In this document: positions 32,599 through 54,656 of the stretch, piece by piece
How positions within the stretch are numbered: the stretch's first letter is position 1
How the letters are laid out: the number at the start of each line of letters is the position of its first letter
Assembly: GCF_014207745.1 (NCBI RefSeq)
Contig: NZ_JACHJB010000004.1
Location: 248,001 to 312,000, forward strand
Source of the DNA: Nonomuraea muscovyensis
Lineage (GTDB): Bacteria; Actinomycetota; Actinomycetes; Streptosporangiales; Streptosporangiaceae
Direction: 5' to 3'
DNA: 64,000 nt
Notes under the pieces: model-generated
The model's input: the letters and a program-made list of their open reading frames with translations, nothing else
What the model was told of the DNA's origin: nothing
Database searches by the model: none
Position numbers and translations under genes: made by a program

Positions 32599-35500
32599 TC
32601 AGTCGAGTGTGGGCAGCCACTCCTCGATGGCCTCCGTCATGAGCGGTGCCGTGTCCTCCAGCATGGTGAAGTGGTCGCCCTTGACCTCCTGGGTGACCTG
32701 GGCGGCCGGCCAGGACGAGCGCCAGCCCTCGGGAGCGGGCTGTGACAGCGGCGTGTCCGGCACCACGAACAGGATGGGCGCCTCCAGCGGACCCAGCGTC
32801 GACTGGCGGAACAGCCGGTAGTACCTGCCCATCGCGGACAGCCGGGCGTCCGAGAACGGGCCGAACCTGTTCTCCCTGTCGAACATGCCCTGCATCATCT
32901 GCGCCCCCAGGTCGTCGATGACGGCGTCGTCCGGGAGGAACGTGTCGAGCAGGATCACCCCCGCGGGCGGGAGGCCGCGCTGCTCCAGGAGCCCGGCGAC
33001 CCGGTGGGCGAAGTTGCCGCCGGCGCAGTAGCCGAGCAGCGCGTACCGCCGGCCGGGTTCGAGTGCCGCGGCCACGATCTCGGCCCAGGTCGCCACGGCC
33101 GCCTCGACGGTCGCGGGCAGTCCCTCGTCCTCGACGAAGCCGTGCACCGGCAGCGCGTACACGTCCCGGACGCCGCGGAAGGCCGCGGCGAGCCGGGCGA
33201 ACTGGGCGGCGCCACCCAGCGCCATGGGGGTGCTCATGCAGAACAGGGCCAGGTCGCCCGGCCCCTCGGCCAGCTTGAGCGCGGGAGGCAGCGCCGGCAG
33301 CTCGCCGGGCGCGTCGAACGAGTCGCGCAGCGCGGCCGCCGCCTCCAGCAGCGCCAGCCCCTCGTGCACGCGACCGGTCCGCATCGCCCGGCGCAGGAGC
33401 GCGCTCAGGCCGCCGTCGGGCTGCTCGCCCGTGGGGGCCAGCTTGGCCGACAGGTGGGCGGCGAGTGCCGTGGGGCTCGGATGGTCGAAGATCACGGCGG
33501 TGGGCAGGCGCAGGCCGAGCGCCTTGGTGAGGGCGTTGCGGAGCTCCACGGAGGTGAGCGAGTCGAAGCCGGCCTCCAGGAAGTTCTGGTCGGCGGCCAC
33601 GGCGTCGGGTCCGGCGTGGCCGAGGACCCGGGCCACGTGCGTCCTGATCAGGTCGCGCAGCGCGGCCAGCCGTTCCTCCTCCGGCAGCGCCGCCAGGCCG
33701 GGGTCCTCGGCGGGCTCCTCGGCCGCGGCACCGGCGAGGACCTCGTCGACCTCGGGGAGGCCGCGCAGCAGCGGGCGCGGCCGGGCCAGGGTGTAGGCGG
33801 GGGCGAACCTCACCCAGTCGACGTCGGTCACCACCAGGTGCGTCTCGTCGTCGTGCAGCGCGCGGCCGAGGACGGTCGTGGCCCGCCTGGGGTCCATGGC
33901 GCGCAGGCCGAGCCGGCGCAGCCAGTCGCCCACCTCGCCGTCCACCATGCCGCCGCCGTCCCAGGCGCCCCAGGCGATCGACAGCGCGTGACGGCCCGCG
34001 GCGCGGCGGGCGTCGGCCAGCGCGTCGAGCACGGCGTTGGCCGCCGCGTACGCCGCCTGCCCGGCCTGCCCCCAGACCGCCGAGCCGGAGGAGAACAGCA
34101 CGAACCGCTCCGCCGCGTCGCCGAGCAGGGCGTCCAGGTGCAGCGCACCGGCCACCTTGGCGCGGGCCACGTCGGCGAACTCCCCGACCGTGATCTCGTC
34201 GAGCGTCAGGCCGTCGTGCACGACGCCGGCCGCGTGGAACACCGCCGTCGGGGACAGCCCGTCGAGCGCTGCGGACAGCGCGTCGCGGTCGGCCACGTCG
34301 CAGGCGGTGACCGTGACCTTCGCCCCGAGGGCCACCAGCTCGGCCTCCAGCTCGGCGACGCCCGGAGCGGCGCGGCCACGCCGGCCGAGGAGGACGAGGT
34401 GCTCCGCGCCGCCCTCGGCGAGCCAGCGGGCCACGTGCGCGCCGACCCCGCCGGTGCCGCCGGTGACCAGGACGGTGCCGTGGGGCCGCCATCCCGCTCC
34501 GGCTCCCGTGCCGACTCCTGCGCCGGCTCCTGCGCCGGCTCCTGCGCCGGCTCCTGCGCTGGCTCCTGTGCTCGCCGCGCGCACCATGCGCCTGCCGTAC
34601 GCCTTGCCGTCCCTGACCGCGATCTGGTCCTCGTCGCCCGTCAGCGCGCCGAGCAGCGCGTCCACGTCGCGGTCCGCGGGCGCGGCGGGCAGATCCGCCA
34701 GGCCGCCCCAGGTGGCGGGGTGGTCGAGGGACAGCACGGTGCCCAGGCCCCAGACGGCGGCCTGGTGCGGCGCGGCGACCTCGCCGGGCCGTTGCGTGGC
34801 GACGGCGCCGCCGGTGACCGCCCACAGCGGGGCGGTGACGCCGGCGTCGCCGAGGGCCTGCGCCAGGGCGACGGTGCCGGCCGTGCCGAGGGAGAGCACC
34901 GGGTGCTCGGGGTGCGGGCGGTCGTCCAGCGCGACCAGGGACAGCACGCCCACCGGCGGGCCGTCGGCCACGACCTCGCGCAGGGCGGCGGCGAGCGGCT
35001 CCCGGCCGGCTCCCGCGGGGACGATCGTCACATGCGCGCCGAGCCGCCGCATGCGGCCGGCGACCCGTTCCCCGAACCCGGCCCCTCCGGACTCCAAGGA
35101 GTCGCGATCCCCGGACCCGGCCGTCCCGCTCTCCGGGGTGACGAGGAGCCAGCGGCCGGTGAGCGAGGGGTCCGGGCGGTCGCGGAGCAGCCGCCAGGCC
35201 ACCCGGTAGCGCCAGGAGTCCGCGGTCGCCTCCTCTCGCCGGCGCCGCCGCCAGGAGGCCAGCGCGGGCAGCACCTTCCCGGCGACCTCGGGCCCCATCT
35301 CGGCGGCCAGCGCGGGGTCGCCCCGCTCGACCGCCTCCCAGAGCTCCGCCTCCGCCGATCCGTCCGGCCGGGCCTTGGCCGCCGGGGCCAGCCAGTAGCG
35401 GGACCGCTCGAAGGGGTAGGTCGGCAGGTCCACCAGGCGGCCCTCGGCGGGCCAGACGACCGGCACGCCCTGGACGTGCAGCTCGGCCAGGGACGCCAGC

Positions 35501-38067
35501 GCGCGGGCCGGGCCGCCTTCGCCGCGCCGCAGCGTGCCGGTGACCACGGCCTCGCGGCCCAGCTCGTGCAGGGTCTCCTGCATGCTCGTGGTGAGCACCG
35601 GGTGGGGGCTGCTCTCCACGAAGACCCCGTAACCCTGGTCGAGCAGCGCCGCGACGGCGTCGTGGAAGCGCACGGTCTGCCGGAGGTTCGCGTGCCAGTA
35701 CGCGGCGTCGAGCCCCGACCCGTCGCACCGTTCCCCGGTCACCGTCGAGATCATCGGCACGTCGGCGGCCCGCGGCCTGATGGGCGCCAGGTCGCTGAGC
35801 AGCCGCTCGCGCAGCTCCTCCACCTGCGCCGAGTGCGAGGCATAGTCCACGGGCACGTGCCTGGCCCGCACGCCTTCGGCGGTCAGGTCGGCGACGAGCC
35901 GGTCCAGGGCGTCCGGAGGTCCGGACACGACGGTCGAGCGGGCCCCGTTGACGGCGGCGAGCGAGAGCTCGCCGAGCCTGGGCAGCAGTTGCTCGGCCGG
36001 CAGGGCGACCGACACCATGCCGCCGCGGCCGGCCAGCACCTCTCCGATGGCGCGGCTGCGCAGGGCGGCGACCCGGGCGCCGTCCTCCAGGGACAGCGCG
36101 CCGGCCACGGTGGCGGCGGCGATCTCCCCCTGCGAGTGGCCGACGACCGCGTCGGGCCGGACCCCGTACGACGCCCACAGCTCGGCGAGGGCCACCATCA
36201 CGGCCCACAGCGCGGGCTGCACCACGTCGACCCGGCGCAGCGCCTTCTCGTCGGCCAGCACGCCGGCGACGGTCCAGTCCACGTACGGTTCCAGCGCCCG
36301 CGAGCAGGCGGCCAGCCGGTCGGCGAAGGCGGGCGAGCGGGCGAGCAGCTCCGTCGCCATGCCCGTCCACTGGGAGCCCTGCCCGGGGAAGACGAGCACG
36401 GTCCTGCCGCGCGTGTCGGCCACGCCGCGTACCCCGGCCTCGCCGCCCTCGGCGAGGGCGCGCAGGCCGGCGAGGAGGTCCGCCCCGTCGGTGCCGACCA
36501 GCACCGCCCGGTGGCGGTAGGGGGTCCTGGCGGCCAGGGTCCTGGCGACGTCCGCCGGGGCGGGGCCGGGGTGGCCGTCGAGGTGGGCGGCGAGGCGGGC
36601 GGCCTGGTCGCGCAGGCCCCGCTCGGTCTTCGCCGAGACGGTCCAGGCCACGGCGTGCCCGTCCGCCGGCGCGGCCGGCGCGGGCTCGTCCTGGGGGGCC
36701 TGTTCGATGATGATGTGCGCGTTGGTGCCGCTGACGCCGAAGGACGACACGCCGCCCCGCCGCGGCCGCCCGGCCTCCGGCCACGGCCTGGCCTCGGTGA
36801 GCAGCCTGACCTGTCCGGCAGACCAGTCCACGTGCGAGGACGGCGCGGCGACGTGCAGCGTCGGCGGCAGCACCGCGGACCGGAGGGCGGCCACGGTCTT
36901 GATGACGCCGGCGATGCCGGCGGCGGCCTGGGTGTGGCCGATGTTGGACTTGATCGATCCGAGCCAGAGCGGGCGGTCCTCGGGCCGGTCCTGGCCGTAG
37001 GTGGCCAGCAGCGCGTGGGCCTCGATGGGGTCGCCGAGCGTGGTGCCGGTGCCGTGCGCCTCGACGACGTCCACGTCGGCGGGGGTCAGGCCGGCGTTGG
37101 TCAGCGCCCGGCGGATGACCCGCTGCTGTGACGTGCCGCTGGGCGCGGACAGGCCGTTGCTGGCGCCGTCCTGGTTGACGGCCGAGCCGCTGACCAGCGC
37201 CAGGACGGGGTGGCCGTGGCGCCGGGCGTCGGAGAGCCGTTCGAGCAGGACCAGGCCGGCGCCCTCGCCCCAGCCGGTGCCGTCGGCGTCGTCGGAGAAC
37301 GCCTTGCACAGCCCGTCGGCTGCGAGCCCGCGCTGGCGGCTGAACTCGACGAACACGTCCGGCGTGGCCATCACGGTGACGCCTCCGGCCAGCGCCATCG
37401 TGCTCTCGCCCCGGCGCAGCGACTCGCAGGCCAGGTGCAGCGCCACCAGGGAGGAGGAGCAGGCGGTGTCGATCGTGATCGCCGGCCCCTTCAGCCCGAA
37501 CACGTAGGCGATCCTGCCGGAGACCACCGAGGTGGCGTTGCCGGTGAGCAGATGCCCTTCGACCTCGGTGGGCGAGGCGGCGCCGTACCCGCTGTCGAAG
37601 GCGCCGACGAACACGCCGACCTGGCTGCCCTTCAGCGCGGGCACGTCCAGCCCGGCTCGTTCGAACGTCTCGTGCGCGACCTCCAGCAGCATCCGCTGCT
37701 GCGGGTCGGCGGCCAGCGCCTCGCGCGGCGAGATGCCGAAGAAGGCCGCGTCGAACTCGGCCGCCTCGTGCACGAACCCGCCCTCCCTGGTGTAGCTGGT
37801 GCCGGGAGTGCGGCCGTCCGGGTCGTAGAGGGCGTCGAGGTCCCAGCCGCGGTCCTCGGGAAAGGCGCCGATGGCGTGCCTGCCCTCCGCCACCAGCCGC
37901 CACAGGCTCTCGGGGTCACGGACACCGCCGGGGAACCGGCAGCCCATCGCCACGATCGCGATGGGCTCGCGGTTCTCCTGCTCGACGGCGCGCAGCCGCT
38001 GCCTGGCTTCTTGCAGGTCGGCGGTCACCCGCCGCAGGTAGTCGAGGAGCTTCTGCTCATCCGCCAC
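32599..38067 (-). CDS. Type I PKS, last module: KS-AT(methylmalonyl)-KR-ACP-TE, thioesterase with Cys nucleophile
   Basis: 1822 residues from ATG 38067. N-terminal docking coiled coil (DEQKLLDYLRRVTADL, 1-32). KS about 34-460 with DTACSSS (Cys203), His338 and His378. AT about 555-850 with GHSQG (Ser645) and YASHS (742-746), the methylmalonyl pattern. No DH or ER; instead a structural sub-domain and Gly/Ala repeat linker (1166-1192), then KR about 1197-1395 (VLVTGGTGGVGA, Tyr1340). The KR lacks the LDD motif of B-type (reads VVHDG) and has Trp in AVWG, so A-type is likely. ACP Ser1503 in AGFDSLTS. TE about 1600-1822: nucleophile elbow GYCAGGN, with Cys1681 (codon TGC confirmed), Asp1708 and His1799. 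It should set C2-methyl and C3-hydroxyl and release the chain by cyclisation. Confidence 0.95.
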   Translation of the reverse strand: MADEQKLLDYLRRVTADLQEARQRLRAVEQENREPIAIVAMGCRFPGGVRDPESLWRLVAEGRHAIGAFPEDRGWDLDALYDPDGRTPGTSYTREGGFVHEAAEFDAAFFGISPREALAADPQQRMLLEVAHETFERAGLDVPALKGSQVGVFVGAFDSGYGAASPTEVEGHLLTGNATSVVSGRIAYVFGLKGPAITIDTACSSSLVALHLACESLRRGESTMALAGGVTVMATPDVFVEFSRQRGLAADGLCKAFSDDADGTGWGEGAGLVLLERLSDARRHGHPVLALVSGSAVNQDGASNGLSAPSGTSQQRVIRRALTNAGLTPADVDVVEAHGTGTTLGDPIEAHALLATYGQDRPEDRPLWLGSIKSNIGHTQAAAGIAGVIKTVAALRSAVLPPTLHVAAPSSHVDWSAGQVRLLTEARPWPEAGRPRRGGVSSFGVSGTNAHIIIEQAPQDEPAPAAPADGHAVAWTVSAKTERGLRDQAARLAAHLDGHPGPAPADVARTLAARTPYRHRAVLVGTDGADLLAGLRALAEGGEAGVRGVADTRGRTVLVFPGQGSQWTGMATELLARSPAFADRLAACSRALEPYVDWTVAGVLADEKALRRVDVVQPALWAVMVALAELWASYGVRPDAVVGHSQGEIAAATVAGALSLEDGARVAALRSRAIGEVLAGRGGMVSVALPAEQLLPRLGELSLAAVNGARSTVVSGPPDALDRLVADLTAEGVRARHVPVDYASHSAQVEELRERLLSDLAPIRPRAADVPMISTVTGERCDGSGLDAAYWHANLRQTVRFHDAVAALLDQGYGVFVESSPHPVLTTSMQETLHELGREAVVTGTLRRGEGGPARALASLAELHVQGVPVVWPAEGRLVDLPTYPFERSRYWLAPAAKARPDGSAEAELWEAVERGDPALAAEMGPEVAGKVLPALASWRRRRREEATADSWRYRVAWRLLRDRPDPSLTGRWLLVTPESGTAGSGDRDSLESGGAGFGERVAGRMRRLGAHVTIVPAGAGREPLAAALREVVADGPPVGVLSLVALDDRPHPEHPVLSLGTAGTVALAQALGDAGVTAPLWAVTGGAVATQRPGEVAAPHQAAVWGLGTVLSLDHPATWGGLADLPAAPADRDVDALLGALTGDEDQIAVRDGKAYGRRMVRAASTGASAGAGAGAGAGAGAGVGTGAGAGWRPHGTVLVTGGTGGVGAHVARWLAEGGAEHLVLLGRRGRAAPGVAELEAELVALGAKVTVTACDVADRDALSAALDGLSPTAVFHAAGVVHDGLTLDEITVGEFADVARAKVAGALHLDALLGDAAERFVLFSSGSAVWGQAGQAAYAAANAVLDALADARRAAGRHALSIAWGAWDGGGMVDGEVGDWLRRLGLRAMDPRRATTVLGRALHDDETHLVVTDVDWVRFAPAYTLARPRPLLRGLPEVDEVLAGAAAEEPAEDPGLAALPEEERLAALRDLIRTHVARVLGHAGPDAVAADQNFLEAGFDSLTSVELRNALTKALGLRLPTAVIFDHPSPTALAAHLSAKLAPTGEQPDGGLSALLRRAMRTGRVHEGLALLEAAAALRDSFDAPGELPALPPALKLAEGPGDLALFCMSTPMALGGAAQFARLAAAFRGVRDVYALPVHGFVEDEGLPATVEAAVATWAEIVAAALEPGRRYALLGYCAGGNFAHRVAGLLEQRGLPPAGVILLDTFLPDDAVIDDLGAQMMQGMFDRENRFGPFSDARLSAMGRYYRLFRQSTLGPLEAPILFVVPDTPLSQPAPEGWRSSWPAAQVTQEVKGDHFTMLEDTAPLMTEAIEEWLPTLD

Positions 38068-38088
38068 GTCGTCTCACCTTCCGGGAGT

Positions 38089-44502
<6,414 letters not shown>

Positions 44503-44513
44503 GGTGTCCCGCC

Positions 44514-50897
<6,384 letters not shown>

Positions 50898-50902
50898 GGA
50901 CG

Positions 50903-52168
50903 TCACCTCTCGCGGCGGGCGGCGACCAGGTTCTCCAGGTCGCTGACAAGGTCGGCTGGGGACGGGGTGTCCGCCGCGTCCCGCTGGAGCCGGGTGGCGG
51001 CGGCGGCGTACGAGGGCCCGTCCAGCAGGCTGATCAGGCCCTTGCGCAGCGTGTCGCCCGTCAGGTCGCCGGGCTCGACGACCACGGCGGCGCCCTGGCC
51101 GGCCAGGGCGAGGGCGATGCCCCGCTCGTCGTAGAGCTGGGCGGGCACGATGAGCTGCGGCACGCCGTGCGCGAGAGCGGTGCAGGTGGTGCCGGTGCCG
51201 CCGTGGTGGACGATCGCGGCGCAGCTCGGCAGCAGCGAGTTGAGCGGGACGAAGTCGACGAGCCTGACGTTGTCCGGGGCCTTGACGCCGGGGGGCAGCC
51301 GGTCGGGCGAGACGGTGGCGATCACTTCGACGTCGAGGTCGGCGACCGCGTCGAACAGGTCGGTCAGGGCGATGCTGCCCTGACCCGCCCACATCTCCGC
51401 GCCGCTGACGCCGAGCGTGAAGCAGACCCGGCGCCGGTCCGCGACGGGGATGAGCCAGTCGGGGACGACGGCGGGGCCGTTGTGCGGGATGTAGCGGGCC
51501 GGCAGGTAGGTGTGGTCCATGGCCAGGGGGAAGCGCGCCCAGCGGGGCATGGTGTCGACGGTCGCCTGCCCGAGCACCAGGTCCTCGTCGTAGCCGCACC
51601 CGTACCTGCCGAGCTTGGCGGTGAGCCAGTCCGCCACCGGGTCCTCGTCGCGGTCGCCGCGCAGGGTCAGGAAGAGGTCGCGCATCCTGGCCCAGTGGTC
51701 GCGGCCGAACGTGGTGCGCACGTGGGCGGCGCCGCAGGCGCGCGCGGCCACCGGGCCGGGAAAGGTGATGGAGTCCCAGATCACGAGGTCGGGACGCCAC
51801 GCGCGGCAGAACTCGACCAGGTCGTCGTACATGGACTGGTCGGTGATGAGGTCGAAGGCGAGGGGCGAGGCCCAGGCGGCCAGGCAGTCGCGCACGTACG
51901 GGTAGGTGAGCACCTCCGCGCGCTCCTCCGTCAGGTCGTGACCGGAGCCGTAGATGTGCTGGTCCGGCGGGAGGGCGGCGAGCCGCGCGGCCACGTCCGA
52001 CAGGACCCCGACCGACACGCCGGTCAACCCGGTCCGGCGAATTCCGTCGACGATGTCGGGTTGCCCCGCGATCACCACGTCGTGTCCGGCGGATTTCAGC
52101 GCCCACGCGATGGGGACCATCAGATAAAGATGGGCGGACGCCGCGTGCTGGGTGAGCAGGACACGCAT
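50903..52168 (-). CDS. Macrolide-type glycosyltransferase (EryCIII/DesVII-like, GT1)
   Basis: 421 residues from ATG 52168, 8 bases after GGAGGAAT. The N-terminal Rossmann domain RVLLTQHAASAHLYLMVPIAWALKSAGHDVVIAGQP is typical of the activator-dependent glycosyltransferases of macrolide and macrolactam clusters. The C-terminal NDP-sugar domain has CFTLGVSGAEM and IVHHGGTGTTCTALAHGVPQLIVP. It should attach a deoxy- or amino-sugar to the aglycone, most likely at the C3 hydroxyl left by the last module. The sugar-biosynthesis genes and the P450-like activator that such enzymes often need are not in the window. It lies between the transporter genes and the PKS gene, with its stop 6 bases before the PKS start. 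Confidence 0.9.
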   Translation of the reverse strand: MRVLLTQHAASAHLYLMVPIAWALKSAGHDVVIAGQPDIVDGIRRTGLTGVSVGVLSDVAARLAALPPDQHIYGSGHDLTEERAEVLTYPYVRDCLAAWASPLAFDLITDQSMYDDLVEFCRAWRPDLVIWDSITFPGPVAARACGAAHVRTTFGRDHWARMRDLFLTLRGDRDEDPVADWLTAKLGRYGCGYDEDLVLGQATVDTMPRWARFPLAMDHTYLPARYIPHNGPAVVPDWLIPVADRRRVCFTLGVSGAEMWAGQGSIALTDLFDAVADLDVEVIATVSPDRLPPGVKAPDNVRLVDFVPLNSLLPSCAAIVHHGGTGTTCTALAHGVPQLIVPAQLYDERGIALALAGQGAAVVVEPGDLTGDTLRKGLISLLDGPSYAAAATRLQRDAADTPSPADLVSDLENLVAARRER

Positions 52169-52211
52169 TTACCATTCCTCCAGGCCGCATTTCCGGTAAT
52201 CGGAAAATTAC

Positions 52212-54656
52212 CTAGCGGCGGGCCTCGCTCCGACCCCTAAGCCACCCCTCTCGCCCCCCTGTGCACCAGGCGTGATAAAGGGTGGCGACCAGTGCGGACG
52301 ACAGCCCGGTGCCGACGACGGCCAGATAGACCCAGGCCGGGCCGGACGGCAGGGGCAGGCCGTTGACGGCGAGGGCATAGGGGATCACGACAGGGGTGAC
52401 GGCGGCGGTGCCGAGCACGACCCCGATGACGGCGACGAGCACGGCCTCGACGCCCAGCATGCGCAGCACCTGACCCCGGGTCGCGCCGCCCGCCCGTTGC
52501 ACGCCGAACTCCTCGCGCCGCCGGACCGCGGCGGTGCCCTGCGCCGAGGCCACGGCGATGGCGGTGAACACCACGAGCACCCCGGTGACCAGGTAGTCGA
52601 CCCACGCGCGCAGCGGCCGTCCGGCGGGTCCGGCAGCGGGGCGCAGGCCGGCCGACTCCCCCGCGCGGTGCGCGTCCACGCCGGGGCCGGCGCGGATCAG
52701 CACCCGGGTGGGGACGGTCGCGGTCGTGTGCGGCGCGAGCAGGTCGGCGGGCAGGAGCAGGAAGTCCTCGCACCACCGGAGCGACAGCAGGGCGACCACC
52801 CGCACGTCCACGGCCGCGCCGTCGCCGAGCCACACGGTGAGCGTCTGGCCGACGGTCACGCCGAGCCGCCGCCCGTGCTCCTCGCCCAGCGCGACGCTCC
52901 GGCCGTGCAGGGCGGCGAGCGATCCGGCCGACACCGGCAGCCCGGCCACGCCCGCGGGGTCGGTGACGCCGTGCGCCGGCCGGCCCGCCTCGCCCTGCCA
53001 CGGGTCGCCTCCGACGTACACCCTGCTGGTCACGATCCCGGTGGCGGTGACCCCGGGCCGCGCGGCGGCCCGGGCGAGCGCCGCGGGCGCGACACCGCCC
53101 GACCCGGTCTCCATGACGGCGGCGCCCGGCAGGTGCTCGCCGAAGGGCCGCGCGGAGTCGTCCGCGCCGCCGGCGTGCAGGTAGAGGTTGGCGGTGGCCA
53201 GGCAGGTGGCGAGCATGATGGGCAGCGCGGCCATGCCCGCCCGGCCGCCCCGGGCGTTGAGCAGCGCCAGATGGCCGGTCCTGACCGACAGAGCGCGCAT
53301 CGGGCGGGCGAGCAGGCCGGTGATCGCCCTGGTCAGCCGGGGCAGGGTGAGCGCGCCGGCCAGCGCGAGGAGCACCACGGACAGTCCGGCGATGCCCAGG
53401 TGCGGCGGGCGGACGAGCAGGGCGGTCGCCACGCTCAGCACGCCGCCGCCGGCCAGGCAGATCGCGGCCAGCGGCGAGCGCTCCCGCTCGTCCCGCCGGC
53501 TGTCGTGGTCCGCACCGGCGGCACGGCGCAGGGGCAGGTAGGCGGCGGCCAGGCCGCTCGCCAGGCAGAGGCAGGCGGCGGCGCACACCGCGACCGGCGA
53601 GGAGTCGAAGACGAGCGGCGCGGGCACCACTCCCCCGGACTCCAGCCGGTCGAACAGCCAGCGGGCCAGCGGAGGCCCGGCCAGGCACCCGGCCGGCACG
53701 GCGGCGGCGCAGAGCACGGCGGCCTCGCCGAGCATCATGCGGCGGATCCGGGCGGCCGGCGTCCCGAGGCCGCGCAGCACCGACACCTCGTGGCCGCGGC
53801 GGCCGGTCACCAGGCCGATCACCCCGGCGATGACCGGCATCGAGATCATCAGCGTGATGGCGCCGAGCACGGTGGCGACGGAGGCCAGGTCGCTGGCGTC
53901 CTCCCGACCGGCGGGGAACTCGGCCAGCCCGCGTTCGTAGCCGGTGAGCGTCACCGTTCTGGTGCCGGCGAGCGCCGCCGCGACCTGCCGTTCGAGCTGT
54001 GCCGGCGGGACGGCGGCGGCGGGCAGCACGGCGAGCGCGTCGGCGGTGCCCGGGTGGCCGGCGAGCCGGCGCGCGTCCGCGGTGGAGAAGAACAGCGCGG
54101 GCCGGGCGACCGGCCGGTCCCGTTCGCGGGCGGCCAGGCCCGTCACGGTGAACGTCTCGGTGACGCCGTTGACCTCGACGCCGACACGGCCGCCCACGGC
54201 GGCTCCGGTCCGGGCGGCCAGGCCGGCGTCGAGCACGAGCCCGCCCGGCCGGGCGGGCGGCGCGCCCGCCGTCAGCGTGTACGGCCCCAGCCGCGCGACG
54301 GCCCAGTCCTGCCCGAGCCCGGCGATCCCCCCGGACACGGCGGGGAAGGACACGTCCTCGACCACCTCGGCGACGCCCGGCAGCGCGCGCAGCACCACGG
54401 CGGCCGAGGCGCTCAGCCGTACCTTCTCCGCGAGCCACACCTGGTCCGGGTCCTCGACCGGCGGCCGGAACGACTGGTCTCCCAGCACGACGACCGGCGC
54501 GCCCGCCAGGCGCTGCGGCGGCACGGCCGCGCGCGTGCCGGTGGCGGCGAGCACGGCGCAGGCCGACACGATCGCCGCGCCCGCCGCCATGGCGAGGAAG
54601 GCGGCGGTGAAGGCGCTCCTGCGGTAGCGGAGGTTGCGCAGGATCAGCGGCCACAT
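52212..54656 (-). CDS. FtsX-like ABC transporter permease
   Basis: 814 residues from ATG 54656, overlapping the ATPase stop by one base (TGATG). One membrane helix at the N-terminus (RRSAFTAAFLAMAAGAAIVSACAVLA) is followed by a large extracellular domain, then two FtsX membrane units, about 270-370 (TVLGAITLMISMPVIAGVIGLVTGRRGHEVSVLRGLG) and about 690-800 (LVTGVLVVFTAIAVASAQGTAAVRRREEFGVQRAGG). This is the usual duplicated MacB/FtsX layout in actinomycetes. With the adjacent ATPase it is probably an export or self-resistance transporter for the polyketide. Confidence 0.85.
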   Translation of the reverse strand: MWPLILRNLRYRRSAFTAAFLAMAAGAAIVSACAVLAATGTRAAVPPQRLAGAPVVVLGDQSFRPPVEDPDQVWLAEKVRLSASAAVVLRALPGVAEVVEDVSFPAVSGGIAGLGQDWAVARLGPYTLTAGAPPARPGGLVLDAGLAARTGAAVGGRVGVEVNGVTETFTVTGLAARERDRPVARPALFFSTADARRLAGHPGTADALAVLPAAAVPPAQLERQVAAALAGTRTVTLTGYERGLAEFPAGREDASDLASVATVLGAITLMISMPVIAGVIGLVTGRRGHEVSVLRGLGTPAARIRRMMLGEAAVLCAAAVPAGCLAGPPLARWLFDRLESGGVVPAPLVFDSSPVAVCAAACLCLASGLAAAYLPLRRAAGADHDSRRDERERSPLAAICLAGGGVLSVATALLVRPPHLGIAGLSVVLLALAGALTLPRLTRAITGLLARPMRALSVRTGHLALLNARGGRAGMAALPIMLATCLATANLYLHAGGADDSARPFGEHLPGAAVMETGSGGVAPAALARAAARPGVTATGIVTSRVYVGGDPWQGEAGRPAHGVTDPAGVAGLPVSAGSLAALHGRSVALGEEHGRRLGVTVGQTLTVWLGDGAAVDVRVVALLSLRWCEDFLLLPADLLAPHTTATVPTRVLIRAGPGVDAHRAGESAGLRPAAGPAGRPLRAWVDYLVTGVLVVFTAIAVASAQGTAAVRRREEFGVQRAGGATRGQVLRMLGVEAVLVAVIGVVLGTAAVTPVVIPYALAVNGLPLPSGPAWVYLAVVGTGLSSALVATLYHAWCTGGREGWLRGRSEARR

